From: Ignavibacteriaceae bacterium
GTDB taxonomy: Bacteria; Bacteroidota; Ignavibacteria; Ignavibacteriales; Ignavibacteriaceae
Assembly: GCA_023231105.1 (NCBI GenBank)
Contig: JALNWB010000001.1
Location: 1-64,000 of the forward strand
DNA length: 64,000 nucleotides
Direction of reading: 5' to 3'
This document shows, piece after piece, positions 49,801 to 57,814 of the stretch. The notes under the pieces are model-generated. The model was not told where the DNA came from. It saw only the letters and a list, made by a program, of their open reading frames with translations, and made no database searches. A program made the translations under genes and the position numbers. Every line of letters begins with the position of its first letter. Position 1 is the stretch's first letter.

Positions 49801-52800
49801 GGGATGATTGCTCACGGAGTTGGATTAGGGAAAACTTTGGAGGCATTAACTTTAACTTTATTAAGTAAAGAAACCGGAAGAGCAAATAAGCCTTGTATTG
49901 TTTCTCCGAAATCAGTTTTATTAAATTGGGTTGCAGAAATTGAGAAGTGGACACATGGAGTAAATTATTTATTAGTCGGTTATTCCAAAAAAAATGAAAG
50001 CGAAGGATGGACGGAAGAAAATACGATAGAAGATAGCCGCGAAGTAAAAGAATTGAAGTTGCAACGTGCGGCGAACGAAGATTTTGACATGATTTTGATG
50101 AGTAGGGATTTATTCGGTACAATTGACTTTTCGCCGGAAACGAAAAAGAATATGCTTAATGAATTGATGGATAAGTATTACCCGGAGGGGAACCGGTTAT
50201 CAACATTCTCTGATGGAGATAGTAAGTACGCGAAGAATGTGAAAAAGAAAAGAGATACGTTGTTAAGAAATCTTTCCGAAATGATGGACATACCGGAACC
50301 ATTGGGAGGAGTTTATCTTGACAACATAGGAATAGATATGTTGGTAAGGGATGAAGCGCACGACACGAAGAACTTATTAGTACCGATGGAAAGTGAAATT
50401 AGCGGAGTGAACAGCAGTACATCCCAACGAGCGATGCACAATTTATTTGCAAGCAAGATCATACGCGGACAAAATAATGATATGGGATATTTTGGGTTGA
50501 CGGCAACACCGATAAGTAATTCACCGTTAGAAGTTTTTAATATGATGGTGCCGTTTGCAGAGAAGGAACTTGAAAAATTACAAGTCCAAAATATGGATGA
50601 CTTTGTTAGCAGGTTTGCCGACATTGATAATATCCCAACCACAAGTGCAGACGGAAGAGTTATAGTAAAGAATAAATTCTCGGGCTGGAAGTCGGCCGAG
50701 GCATTAAGAAACACTTTCTTTAGATTTGTTGATTATAAGACAAAAGATGATGTTGAAAGCGTAAAGGCAAATATAAAATTCCCAAAAGAGAAAGCGGCAA
50801 ATGTGCTGAGTGATTTGAATGAAGGGCAAAAAGAAATAGTGAAGCATTGCAAGTTAAGGTTATGGATGTTAAGCAGCCGTGTATTTGATAAGGATAATAA
50901 GACATGGGATTTTAATGCTGACAAGTTACAAGAAAAAGTAGGTGAGGGATTAATTAGCCAGGACGAAGCAACGGAAGTTTTGAATTATTTTAATGATGAA
51001 TATTTACCTAAATATGAAGCATTGAATGCGAGGCTTGGTCCGGACGATACACCGAATGACGATCACTTTTTTAAAGTGCAGCAGGATCTAATTAAAGCAA
51101 CGAGTGATCTGCCCTGGTATAAAGATAAGCACAGCGAATATTCAAAAGAAGTTGATGATGATTTGGTTAAACAACATAGCGATTTAAAGAAGTTCGCGCA
51201 GTTGAATGAGAGCGCATTATCAATACATAAGAGCGGGGGGAAGCAAATTATCTTTGCCATCAACACGGCATTGCACGAAAAGATCAAAAATGATTTAGTG
51301 AAATCGGGAATACCGGAAAATGAAATAGTAATTGTAAACGGGAAAACGGTGAGCAGCTCGAGTAAAAGATTGCAGATAAGCAAAGCTTACAATGATGGGA
51401 AATATAAGGTAGTAATAGGCAATTACGCAACTATGGGAGAGGGATTAAATTTTAACTATATGACAAGCGATATTCACCATTTGCAACCGGCTTGGAACCA
51501 TTTACAGATAGAACAGGGGAACGGAAGAGGGATACGGCAAGGGAATCCATTAGACAGTGTAAATACGCATTACTATTTAACGAAGGGGAGTATTGACGGA
51601 TTTATGAATACCAAGATTATGGATAAGGCGGGAATGGTTGATAAGTTCTTAAAGGGTGAAACGAGCCGTTGGGATGACGAGGTTCAGCTAGAGGCGGATG
51701 AAATGATGATTGAGTTAGCCGATAATCCGGAACAAGCAAAGGCATTATTAGCTTTCAGAAATAAAAAATTACAAGATGCACTTGCAGAGCAGCAACGGCA
51801 ATCTAACTATAAACAGTTGGATAGATTGTATGAAGTGAAAAGAAAAAAATCGGGAATGGCAGAAAAAACTTCTAAACAATATCAGATGATGGAACAGGAA
51901 GAAAGAAGTTTAACGGAAAAACTTATTGAAGCTAATTTTGAGCATAAAGGAAAACTTGATTATGATAGAACACCGGTAATACTACCAGGGATAAATAAAG
52001 TAATCCCGGTAGGTGGTATTTTAGAGGGGAAAAGCGGAGAGTTTTATGTTGTTGAAGATTATGCGCCATCGACCCAAAGAGTGAAGATAAGAACGTATAA
52101 AGCCGGAACGCAGGGTGATATGGTGGGAACCCGTGCGATAAGTGCAAAAGAACTAGACAAAGAATTTAACGCATTACATAAAGAAACCGACTTAGATTTG
52201 GGAGGGATGTTCAAAAAAATTATTGATGATAATGAAGAAGTTGGAATTAATTTTATTAGCAAAATCCCAAAGGAAATTTTGCAAATAAATAAAGTTAAAC
52301 TGCTTGAGAAACTTAACAATACCGATGAAGTATTATATCAGACCATGGACGGTGATTTCAAAGTTGCAGATTACGAAAGCGCAAAGGATGAAATTGCAAC
52401 CGAAGGAGGGAAGATAATTTTTCCGCAAGAGAAACCGGAATTCCCGAAAATATTAAATGAATTGATAAAACTGCATAAACCAAAGCAAAATTGGGGAGAG
52501 GGTTATTATCAATTTAGAAAATATAAGAATTTTGCAACTTCTATTTATGGTGAGAACTATGAGAACGCAATTAAGAAAGAGATCAAACGGTTAAACGGTG
52601 AAGCAACTGAAACAAGTTTTGCCATCCATACAACCGGCGCGAAATATAAAAAGACATTGAAGGATTTAGCCGATAATGGATATATGAATGATTACACTTA
52701 TAAAAGGATAATGCAAGGTAAAGCTTATGATGAATTATCAGAATTTAGTAACGCGCTTAGGGCGGAGTTTTTTGATAATTATAATATAAGACAACAAGAT

Positions 52801-52947
52801 AAACACGGCGATTATTGGCTTGAATCCGGGAAGATAACACCCGAGATGTTAGATAGGGCGCGGGCAATTGATGAGATAAAGAGTGATGACAACAAAGATT
52901 TATTAGAGGATATACTTACAAATAAACTAAGAGGAGAAGCGGCATAA
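46831..52947 (+). CDS. Giant polyvalent protein 2 (N6-methyltransferase plus SNF2 helicase, DarB-like)
   Basis: 2038 residues. About 22-60: a module with LKAFGTQLGMF and EGQTKQKDG also found in the third giant protein. About 88-100: repeat-encoded SAVGSRQ-type linker. About 150-400: N6-adenine methyltransferase (LEPSMGTGIF near 220; GNCPFGKRG near 290). About 950-1600: SNF2-type helicase (AHGVGLGKTLEAL, VRDEAHDTKN, GLTATPISNS, EQGNGRGIRQGN). The combination matches DarB-type antirestriction proteins, which in P1 are packaged and injected. TAATG coupling at both ends. Confidence 0.9.
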   Translation: MKLFGMTIAKSKDKPKLLKAFGVILKAFGTQLGMFNDEVIEGQTKQKDGHSYVVKRSNKNPLVKRLFRADKEESKPKELSLFDKKVTVGSRQSAVGNRAESKPPKAEPIRHTEQPEAKDDLFNQPKEERKEPKAEIKVVKGKKNRKEINAKVEELLKTKKNDEMSAEDVELLAQYTGRGGLLGDTLEDISLNEFYTRKDEAEFIWDMIGKLGFKGGNVLEPSMGTGIFVETAPEKALVTGIEIEETSGRIGQILHGNEHDIRIQSFEQFVKDYDNMGADLEGGEYDAIVGNCPFGKRGLSAMDDREKSDIKFHEQYFIDRGLDMLKPGGIMAMIVPTSIMDNQLNQWRGEVNKKGEFLGAIRVPTGAFKHTDAQVTTDIVFFKKRPPEVIDHLNKLSKEELGEAYDDMVMDADFVSGNFFKNNPEYALGTETSGMFGMKIWKGDITKADLEKVGELLNHEARDYSSLGIDVSKYGELEKELEPGDVKILNGRTYILNKNHRWERLKDQEVVLQNLPEDIKKLGITSWDEWRIKSEDTAYLYGLDKDQLKLFGQTRIVNELDGYNGKNDFQTEYLTKGVVLGLAVKDFRKELQDGRLSAEEAQMEAGKLKILLKDFIEKYGHPIENLKLNKFFKNSGNAPLLNLAGSYDKNGNTIKMFDDPLSFYKVYQTKSEIGTVDRNNIVSVIGFLFANNFPTDYQTVRGEYEGDGDIERELAYSDEIYFDEEGNYKPKEEVLYGYIYEKIDAWEKQRTELKKESKNEKLSDKEKELNAQKMRKLEDQIIEAKTRANIREIKQLPIMLSDAGSIYDIGILNKYLEEKIGAHFLGELRKDEKSGFILPVDESSAKLYLSYADITKEGKSTDVKRELRDLFNKDEHPLLFMILNKMNGLGLPALRTEEGIAKKEQVLQLETDFKQYLSDSEEADKIADTYNRLFNSYIQKTYDEKPIEGIKHFAYDRVVGKDASGKDITGKDKAGGHTWATVRRMYEQGKGMIAHGVGLGKTLEALTLTLLSKETGRANKPCIVSPKSVLLNWVAEIEKWTHGVNYLLVGYSKKNESEGWTEENTIEDSREVKELKLQRAANEDFDMILMSRDLFGTIDFSPETKKNMLNELMDKYYPEGNRLSTFSDGDSKYAKNVKKKRDTLLRNLSEMMDIPEPLGGVYLDNIGIDMLVRDEAHDTKNLLVPMESEISGVNSSTSQRAMHNLFASKIIRGQNNDMGYFGLTATPISNSPLEVFNMMVPFAEKELEKLQVQNMDDFVSRFADIDNIPTTSADGRVIVKNKFSGWKSAEALRNTFFRFVDYKTKDDVESVKANIKFPKEKAANVLSDLNEGQKEIVKHCKLRLWMLSSRVFDKDNKTWDFNADKLQEKVGEGLISQDEATEVLNYFNDEYLPKYEALNARLGPDDTPNDDHFFKVQQDLIKATSDLPWYKDKHSEYSKEVDDDLVKQHSDLKKFAQLNESALSIHKSGGKQIIFAINTALHEKIKNDLVKSGIPENEIVIVNGKTVSSSSKRLQISKAYNDGKYKVVIGNYATMGEGLNFNYMTSDIHHLQPAWNHLQIEQGNGRGIRQGNPLDSVNTHYYLTKGSIDGFMNTKIMDKAGMVDKFLKGETSRWDDEVQLEADEMMIELADNPEQAKALLAFRNKKLQDALAEQQRQSNYKQLDRLYEVKRKKSGMAEKTSKQYQMMEQEERSLTEKLIEANFEHKGKLDYDRTPVILPGINKVIPVGGILEGKSGEFYVVEDYAPSTQRVKIRTYKAGTQGDMVGTRAISAKELDKEFNALHKETDLDLGGMFKKIIDDNEEVGINFISKIPKEILQINKVKLLEKLNNTDEVLYQTMDGDFKVADYESAKDEIATEGGKIIFPQEKPEFPKILNELIKLHKPKQNWGEGYYQFRKYKNFATSIYGENYENAIKKEIKRLNGEATETSFAIHTTGAKYKKTLKDLADNGYMNDYTYKRIMQGKAYDELSEFSNALRAEFFDNYNIRQQDKHGDYWLESGKITPEMLDRARAIDEIKSDDNKDLLEDILTNKLRGEAA
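47091..47128. repeat. CGGCAGT/CGGCAAT microsatellite in frame
   Basis: Tandem GGCAGTCGGCAATC units encode the SAVGSRQ-type linker of giant protein 2. Related runs lie at about 5457-5497, 37431-37468, 40907-40936 and 62671-62728, each at a domain border or gene end. Confidence 0.8.
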
Positions 52948-53321
52948 TGGAACTAAAAGAAAAAACAATTGAGGATAGCAGCAAGTCATTTGTGGATAAA
53001 TTCAAATGGGAGGGGATGAGTGAAGAAGGATATAAACAAGCGAATACCGCCCTAGCTGATTATAACAAAAAAATGTGTGACGAAATTGATTTCTCAGAAG
53101 CGGGGAATGGATTCCCAAGAATAATATTAGGTGATATTGAGTTTATGGTTCTCCCCTACCACAGAATAAAGCATTTTGCAACTGACCATGGTACTGCCGG
53201 AACAATTGGTTTTGGTAGTGGGAAATATTTATTAAAAGAGTGTACACTGATGCCCGCAATTTGTGACCCGGAATGTAATTTTGCAATTGCTCCAGCACAA
53301 AAGAAAATAGAGGAGAAATAG
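52947..53321 (+). CDS. Hypothetical protein
   Basis: 124 residues coupled to the giant protein (TAATG). Alpha/beta (GFPRIILGDIEFMVLPYHRI). Unknown; may act with the giant protein. Confidence 0.5.
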   Translation: MELKEKTIEDSSKSFVDKFKWEGMSEEGYKQANTALADYNKKMCDEIDFSEAGNGFPRIILGDIEFMVLPYHRIKHFATDHGTAGTIGFGSGKYLLKECTLMPAICDPECNFAIAPAQKKIEEK

Positions 53322-53325
53322 CATA

Positions 53326-53703
53326 ATGGAACTAAGAGAGAAAGTTAAGCTATTGCTTAACACGTGGATACAAACGGAAGATGGAACGGGAACTTTTAAG
53401 TTGACCGGACCATATTGGGAAGTGCTTTACCCAATACTGAAAAAGCACGAACCGGATTTGTTAAAGCAGTATGAAAATAAATTGCAAGAAGTGTTCGAAA
53501 ACTTTAACGAAGAAATTAGAGAGAAAGTTTCTTCGGGAGATGAAGAGCAGGACTATGTTAATGCAATTAACTACATGAATGCGCGGGAGAAGCAGTACGC
53601 AAATAACGGCGATGTTCATTATGTAGATAATGACGGAGATGATTACGCATACATTCCGAATGTAAGCATTGATCAGAATGAACATTTTGGAAGAGAAGTT
53701 TAG
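53326..53703 (+). CDS. Hypothetical protein
   Basis: 125 residues, acidic C-terminal half (NDGDDYAYIPNVSIDQNEHF). AGAGGAGAA lies just upstream. Unknown. Confidence 0.5.
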   Translation: MELREKVKLLLNTWIQTEDGTGTFKLTGPYWEVLYPILKKHEPDLLKQYENKLQEVFENFNEEIREKVSSGDEEQDYVNAINYMNAREKQYANNGDVHYVDNDGDDYAYIPNVSIDQNEHFGREV

Positions 53704-53775
53704 CGGCGTAAAATTACGCCGGAATTAAAAGGAGCTTGTTCACGGGATACACAAATCTAAAATGTAGGAATAGAG

Positions 53776-54258
53776 ATGGAAGTGTGTGACGTAGACGAGG
53801 AAGTGTTAGAAAAGTTAATAAAAGAATTTACTGATGAATTTGGTGAAGAAGTGCTTAAGGAGGTTTACCGATTTCACCGGAAATTAGCTAATAAAATGTA
53901 TGTGAAGAATTTTCCGGCAGCGGAAATTTATCATAGACTTTTGATTAAAGATATCCGCAATGGTAAGTATGCAAATATGAGTGTACGTGCAATTGCGGCG
54001 ATTGAAAAGGTTAGTGAAGGTACGATCTATAACATTATCGGGAAAGCGTGTAGAGTTAAGAAACCGATTTATCAATACTCGGTTAGGGGTAAATTAATAA
54101 AGAAATGGAACAGCGGAACGGAAATAGAAAAAGAATTGGGCTATAATGCAAGTCCAATACGGGCAAGCTGTAGAGAGGGGAACGATAGAGCGACTTATGG
54201 TTTTGTTTGGAGATACCAGGAGCTAACGGGAGAAGAACTTTTGGCAATTAGGAATTAG
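53776..54258 (+). CDS. HTH protein with NUMOD1-type domain
   Basis: 160 residues. A HTH near 70-92 (SVRAIAAIEKVSEGTIYNII) is followed by a NUMOD1-like unit at about 100-155 (YSVRGKLIKKWNSGTEIEKE, then ASCREGNDRATYGFVWRY). NUMOD1 normally accompanies homing endonucleases as a DNA-binding module; no nuclease domain is present, so this is a stand-alone DNA-binding protein or a homing-endonuclease remnant. Confidence 0.75.
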   Translation: MEVCDVDEEVLEKLIKEFTDEFGEEVLKEVYRFHRKLANKMYVKNFPAAEIYHRLLIKDIRNGKYANMSVRAIAAIEKVSEGTIYNIIGKACRVKKPIYQYSVRGKLIKKWNSGTEIEKELGYNASPIRASCREGNDRATYGFVWRYQELTGEELLAIRN

Positions 54259-54301
54259 GATAAAGTTTACATTATTTTTACAAGATAAAAAGGAGCTTCA
54301 A

Positions 54302-54589
54302 ATGAGTTATACTAAAATTTCACTATTTGGGGAAAGAAAAGGCGTTGGAACTTTTGAGACCTTTTTCAACACGGGCAAATACAAATCTATTGATGAGGCA
54401 ATAAAAATAAATGATTATGTAATAGTAGACTTTGTAAAAGATGATAAGGGCATAATTTATTTTGAGATAAAACATTCACAACGCCAAAACGAAAGCATAT
54501 ATCACCGCCTTAATATACAGAGACCAATATGTGGAATTGATGTGTCTGATGATGTTGTTTGTTGTGAAATTGTGGAAACTTTATTATAA
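54302..54589 (+). CDS. Hypothetical protein
   Basis: 95 residues after AAAAAGGAG. Beta-rich (YTKISLFGERKGVGTFETFF). It is the last gene before a strong terminator. Unknown. Confidence 0.5.
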   Translation: MSYTKISLFGERKGVGTFETFFNTGKYKSIDEAIKINDYVIVDFVKDDKGIIYFEIKHSQRQNESIYHRLNIQRPICGIDVSDDVVCCEIVETLL

Positions 54590-54657
54590 AAGTGTAAAGT
54601 TTTGGGGTTACATATTTTTCTTACATAATATTTTACATATTCTGCATATGTTTTTGG

Positions 54658-54695
54658 AACCTCCGGAGTGAAAGCTTCGGGGGTTTTTAGTTTTT
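54658..54695 (+). terminator. Rho-independent terminator
   Basis: AACCTCCGGAG (54658-54668) pairs with CTTCGGGGGTT (54675-54685) over 11 bp with two G-T pairs, loop TGAAAG, followed by TTTAGTTTTT. It closes the operon before the capsid protease. Confidence 0.88.
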
Positions 54696-54715
54696 AAAGC
54701 GACCTCATCCCATTT

Positions 54716-54738
54716 CCCTCTCCTTGCGAAGGAGAGGG
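54716..54738. repeat. REP-like hairpin ahead of the protease gene
   Basis: CCCTCTCCTT-GCG-AAGGAGAGGG, a perfect 10-bp stem. Same design as 35677-35699 and followed, as there, by the 18-mer TTTCAACCCTTCGGAGAA (54789-54806). Not followed by T residues. Confidence 0.6.
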
Positions 54739-54749
54739 TTGGATATTAT

Positions 54750-54779
54750 TTAACACATAAAAGAACCAACCTATTAACA
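54750..54779 (+). promoter_or_regulatory. Bipartite motif (TTAACACATA, then TTAACA)
   Basis: TTAACACATA (54750-54759) and TTAACA (54774-54779), perfect boxes and spacing, after a terminator and 71 nt ahead of the protease start. Confidence 0.65.
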
Positions 54780-54849
54780 ATCTTCAAATTTCAACCCTTC
54801 GGAGAAAATCGCATTCCTTAAATATGCAATAAAAAAAGAGTGAACAATT

Positions 54850-56226
54850 TTGAATAACACGTTTGAATTTTTTGCACCGGCTTATTTGGTTAAAAGCGGA
54901 AGTAAAACCGAACCTTACAAGGTTGGCGGAACAATTTCTACAGAGAACCGGGATACTGATAATGAAATAATGAAGAGTATCGATTGGAGTTATTTCACTT
55001 CCGGTTTTGGCAAAATTAAATACGAACATAAGGATATCCCAGAACCGCATTGTTTTATTGGCTTTCCGACAAAGTTAGGGAAGAGCGGGAAATCATGGAA
55101 CTTTGAAGGAGAACTTGTTGCATACGATCCGGAATTGCCGGATGAGAAATTAACACAACAGCAAAAACTTGCAAAAAGCACGGTTACTCTTTTACAGCAC
55201 ATGGATGAATTTAATAAACGTCATCCAAATGCGATGCAAAAAGCGGGATGGAGTGTTGAGGGAGAATATTTGTCGAAAAGCAAGGACGGGGTTGTTTCGG
55301 CAAGAGTTGTAAATGTAGTATTTACAACTAAACCACGGAACAGAGAAACGTTTGCAAAATTAGTTAAGAGTTTAGAAGTGGGGTATGGAATGACACCCGA
55401 TACACAAACGGGATTTGGGGCGACAAGAAAAGAATCAATTGATCATAACATTAAACTAAATGGAGTTACAAAAATGGAAACGAAAAATGATGTGTACAAA
55501 AAATGCTTAGCCAAAGGGATGAAACCGGAAGAGGCTAAGAAAGCGGCTGATGAATTTGAAGCAAAGCAAAAAGGAGAGATGAACGAAAGTTTTGAGACCG
55601 CTGCAAAATCATTGGGCACGGCGAAATTATCTCTTCAAAAATCGCTTGATACAGCTAAATCAATCTCTGAAATAGAGTTTGAAGTTGATATTAAAGCGCA
55701 GGAAAAAAGTTTGCAAAAATCAATCGCGCTGATGAACAAAGGCGGAGAAGAAGCAGATATTTCCGATTACCTTGAAAAATCCTCTGAAATTTCTTTGAAC
55801 GCATTGAAAGCGCTGGACGCAATTAATCAAAAAGTTGATCTGTTGGCAAAATCGATTGTTCTTTTAGCAGAAGGACAGTTGAATCAAGTCTCAGGTGATG
55901 AACATTTGGTAAAATCTCTTGATTTGGTGAATAACCAAGTTGAAGATCAACGGATGGGACTTTTAACCTTGGTGAGCAAGCTTAGAAAAAGTACCGGCAA
56001 TAATTTGTTGACCGACAATATCACTTTTGCTGAAAACAACAAGGATTTAGGGACAGGCGTAGAACTTAACAAAGCGCAAAAAGTAAAAGTGCTTGAAAAA
56101 TTGGTTGCGGAAAAATCGGTTGACGAAATTGTTTTGGTTGACTTTAGCGCCGGTGGTACACAGGCAACTTTGCCGGAATCGGTTGAACAGTTGGTGAAAT
56201 CAAAAGCTGTTGACATGTTCAAGTAA
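54850..56226 (+). CDS. Prohead protease/scaffold protein
   Basis: 458 residues from a TTG start; the RBS is weak. About 1-180: protease-like domain of the HK97 S78 group, with a probable catalytic His in KYEHKD and Ser in AGWSVEGEYL. About 185-215: a linker containing LEVGYGM and QTGFGATRKES, which the major capsid protein also carries. About 220-458: helical, Lys/Glu-rich scaffold-like region. It would direct capsid assembly and then cut itself and the capsid protein. Confidence 0.75.
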   Translation: MNNTFEFFAPAYLVKSGSKTEPYKVGGTISTENRDTDNEIMKSIDWSYFTSGFGKIKYEHKDIPEPHCFIGFPTKLGKSGKSWNFEGELVAYDPELPDEKLTQQQKLAKSTVTLLQHMDEFNKRHPNAMQKAGWSVEGEYLSKSKDGVVSARVVNVVFTTKPRNRETFAKLVKSLEVGYGMTPDTQTGFGATRKESIDHNIKLNGVTKMETKNDVYKKCLAKGMKPEEAKKAADEFEAKQKGEMNESFETAAKSLGTAKLSLQKSLDTAKSISEIEFEVDIKAQEKSLQKSIALMNKGGEEADISDYLEKSSEISLNALKALDAINQKVDLLAKSIVLLAEGQLNQVSGDEHLVKSLDLVNNQVEDQRMGLLTLVSKLRKSTGNNLLTDNITFAENNKDLGTGVELNKAQKVKVLEKLVAEKSVDEIVLVDFSAGGTQATLPESVEQLVKSKAVDMFK

Positions 56227-56233
56227 GAAAATG

Positions 56234-56263
56234 TTAATACATAAGAAAAATTAACAAGTAACT
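56234..56263 (+). promoter_or_regulatory. Bipartite motif (TTAATACATA, then GTAACT)
   Basis: TTAATACATA (56234-56243) and GTAACT (56258-56263; TAAC at the conserved position). It separates the protease gene from the capsid gene, 31 nt ahead of the capsid start. Confidence 0.6.
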
Positions 56264-56294
56264 TTTAATAATATAAAAAATTGGAGTAAATAAA

Positions 56295-57728
56295 ATGGAC
56301 GATTTAATGTTTGGCGAACTTGCCGTAAACGGATCAGCTTATGGCGGCGCATCAACAGTAAAAGAACTCCAGGACTTAGCCAAAGCTCTTGAGGTTGGTT
56401 ATGCGATGGGGACAACGGACCAAACCGGATTTGGAGCCACAAGACTTGAAAGCCTTGACCCGGTTGTAAAATGGCTTACCCTAAACGAATCTTCCCCGGC
56501 ATTCTTTAGAGCAATACGAAAAGGGAAGGCTTCCAGCACGGTTGAAGAATTTGTAACCATGAATGAGGTAGGAGATGCTAATTTTTATTCTGAAGGCGGA
56601 TTACCGGACGAATATGATGAAGATATCCGAAGAGAATTTGAGCAGGTAAAATACATCGGAACCGTAGGTAAAATTCCTTTGCAGGCTTTAATGGTAAAAA
56701 GCAATACCAATAACGAAGCGCTTGTTACAAGAGCCAAAGCACTTGCGATAATGAAAACCGCAGATAGCAAAATAATCTATGGTGATGCTGCTCGTAATCC
56801 TTACGAATGGAATGGTTATTACAAACAATTTAAAACAAAAGCAAAGAATGTAAGCCAAAACACAATTGATTTGCGCGGTAAACGTGTTAGACCGGAAACC
56901 TTAAATGAATCGGTACAAATTATTGCCGATAACTGGGGAAACGCAAATAACGTAAAATGCTGGATGAGCGCCAAAGATTTTCAATTTTATACCGATGAAT
57001 TGTTAGCCGGTAGAAGATTTGTGGTAGGAAGTTCTGAAGCCCGTGATCTTATCGCTTCCGCGAAAAGATTTGAACTTGGGAACGGAAAAGGAAATATTGA
57101 AACCGATATTCTTTTGAAATACAAGGGTCAAAATTATATAGGCGCAGAGTATCCTAAAACAAACACCGCGATGACAGTATTTGCAGCAACAAACAGCAAA
57201 GCACCAGCCACCCTTAACTCAAGCACTGCAACTATTTCAGTTGATACTGATGCAGCTACCTTGCTTGACGCAGCAACTTACGATTACGCATTTGTACCGG
57301 TTAATAAATACGGTGCGGGCGCAGCATTTGAAGTTAAAACAAACGTTGTTGCAGCTTCTAAACGCTGTACTTTTACCTTAACTGATAACGGTTCACCTTC
57401 AGGACAAGAAGCAACAAGTTTTGATATTTACCGTAAACTTTCATCCGCAACTGCAATTACAAGTTATAGATATTTAACTTCGTTTACAGCAGCCGAAGCA
57501 AAGATCGATAACGGTGAATGGATACCGGGAGCGACTAATATTTTCTTATGGGATTGGGACTTTGAACAAGTACTCGATTTCCGTCAATTACTGCCAATGA
57601 CTAAGATGGGATTGGCTCAAATTGATGATTCCAAGAGATGGATGCAAAAATTATGGGCAGTGCCGATTCTTGTAGCACCAAACAAAATGGTGATGATAAA
57701 GAACGCGGGTTCTACTGCTTGGGCTTAA
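56295..57728 (+). CDS. Major capsid protein
   Basis: 477 residues after TTGGAG. N-terminal arm with LEVGYAM and QTGFGATRLES, then LDPVVKWLTL, KASSTVEEFVTMNEVG, matching the start of HK97-fold capsid proteins of large phages. About 300-400 is a Thr/Ala-rich insertion that looks like an Ig-like or beta-sandwich surface domain (ATLNSSTATISVDTD; VPVNKYGAGAAFEVKTN). C-terminal part ends QKLWAVPILVAPNKMVMI. Own motif copy upstream and hairpin downstream fit high expression. Confidence 0.9.
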   Translation: MDDLMFGELAVNGSAYGGASTVKELQDLAKALEVGYAMGTTDQTGFGATRLESLDPVVKWLTLNESSPAFFRAIRKGKASSTVEEFVTMNEVGDANFYSEGGLPDEYDEDIRREFEQVKYIGTVGKIPLQALMVKSNTNNEALVTRAKALAIMKTADSKIIYGDAARNPYEWNGYYKQFKTKAKNVSQNTIDLRGKRVRPETLNESVQIIADNWGNANNVKCWMSAKDFQFYTDELLAGRRFVVGSSEARDLIASAKRFELGNGKGNIETDILLKYKGQNYIGAEYPKTNTAMTVFAATNSKAPATLNSSTATISVDTDAATLLDAATYDYAFVPVNKYGAGAAFEVKTNVVAASKRCTFTLTDNGSPSGQEATSFDIYRKLSSATAITSYRYLTSFTAAEAKIDNGEWIPGATNIFLWDWDFEQVLDFRQLLPMTKMGLAQIDDSKRWMQKLWAVPILVAPNKMVMIKNAGSTAWA

Positions 57729-57753
57729 CGGATTAACAAACAAACAAATTTCT

Positions 57754-57787
57754 ATTCCCCTCTTCCGTTTATGCGGCGGAGGGGAAT
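57754..57787 (+). terminator. Hairpin after the capsid gene
   Basis: ATTCCCCTC (57754-57762) pairs with GAGGGGAAT (57779-57787), with a further CCG/CGG inner stem. AAATTAAAA follows rather than T's, so it may be a partial terminator or mRNA-stabilising structure. Confidence 0.6.
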
Positions 57788-57814
57788 AAATTAAAACACA
57801 TCAGAGGCTAAAAA

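Noticed and set aside
53704..53722. Terminator at GGCGTAAAATTACGCC
   Set aside because: Short stem with almost no loop and no T-run.
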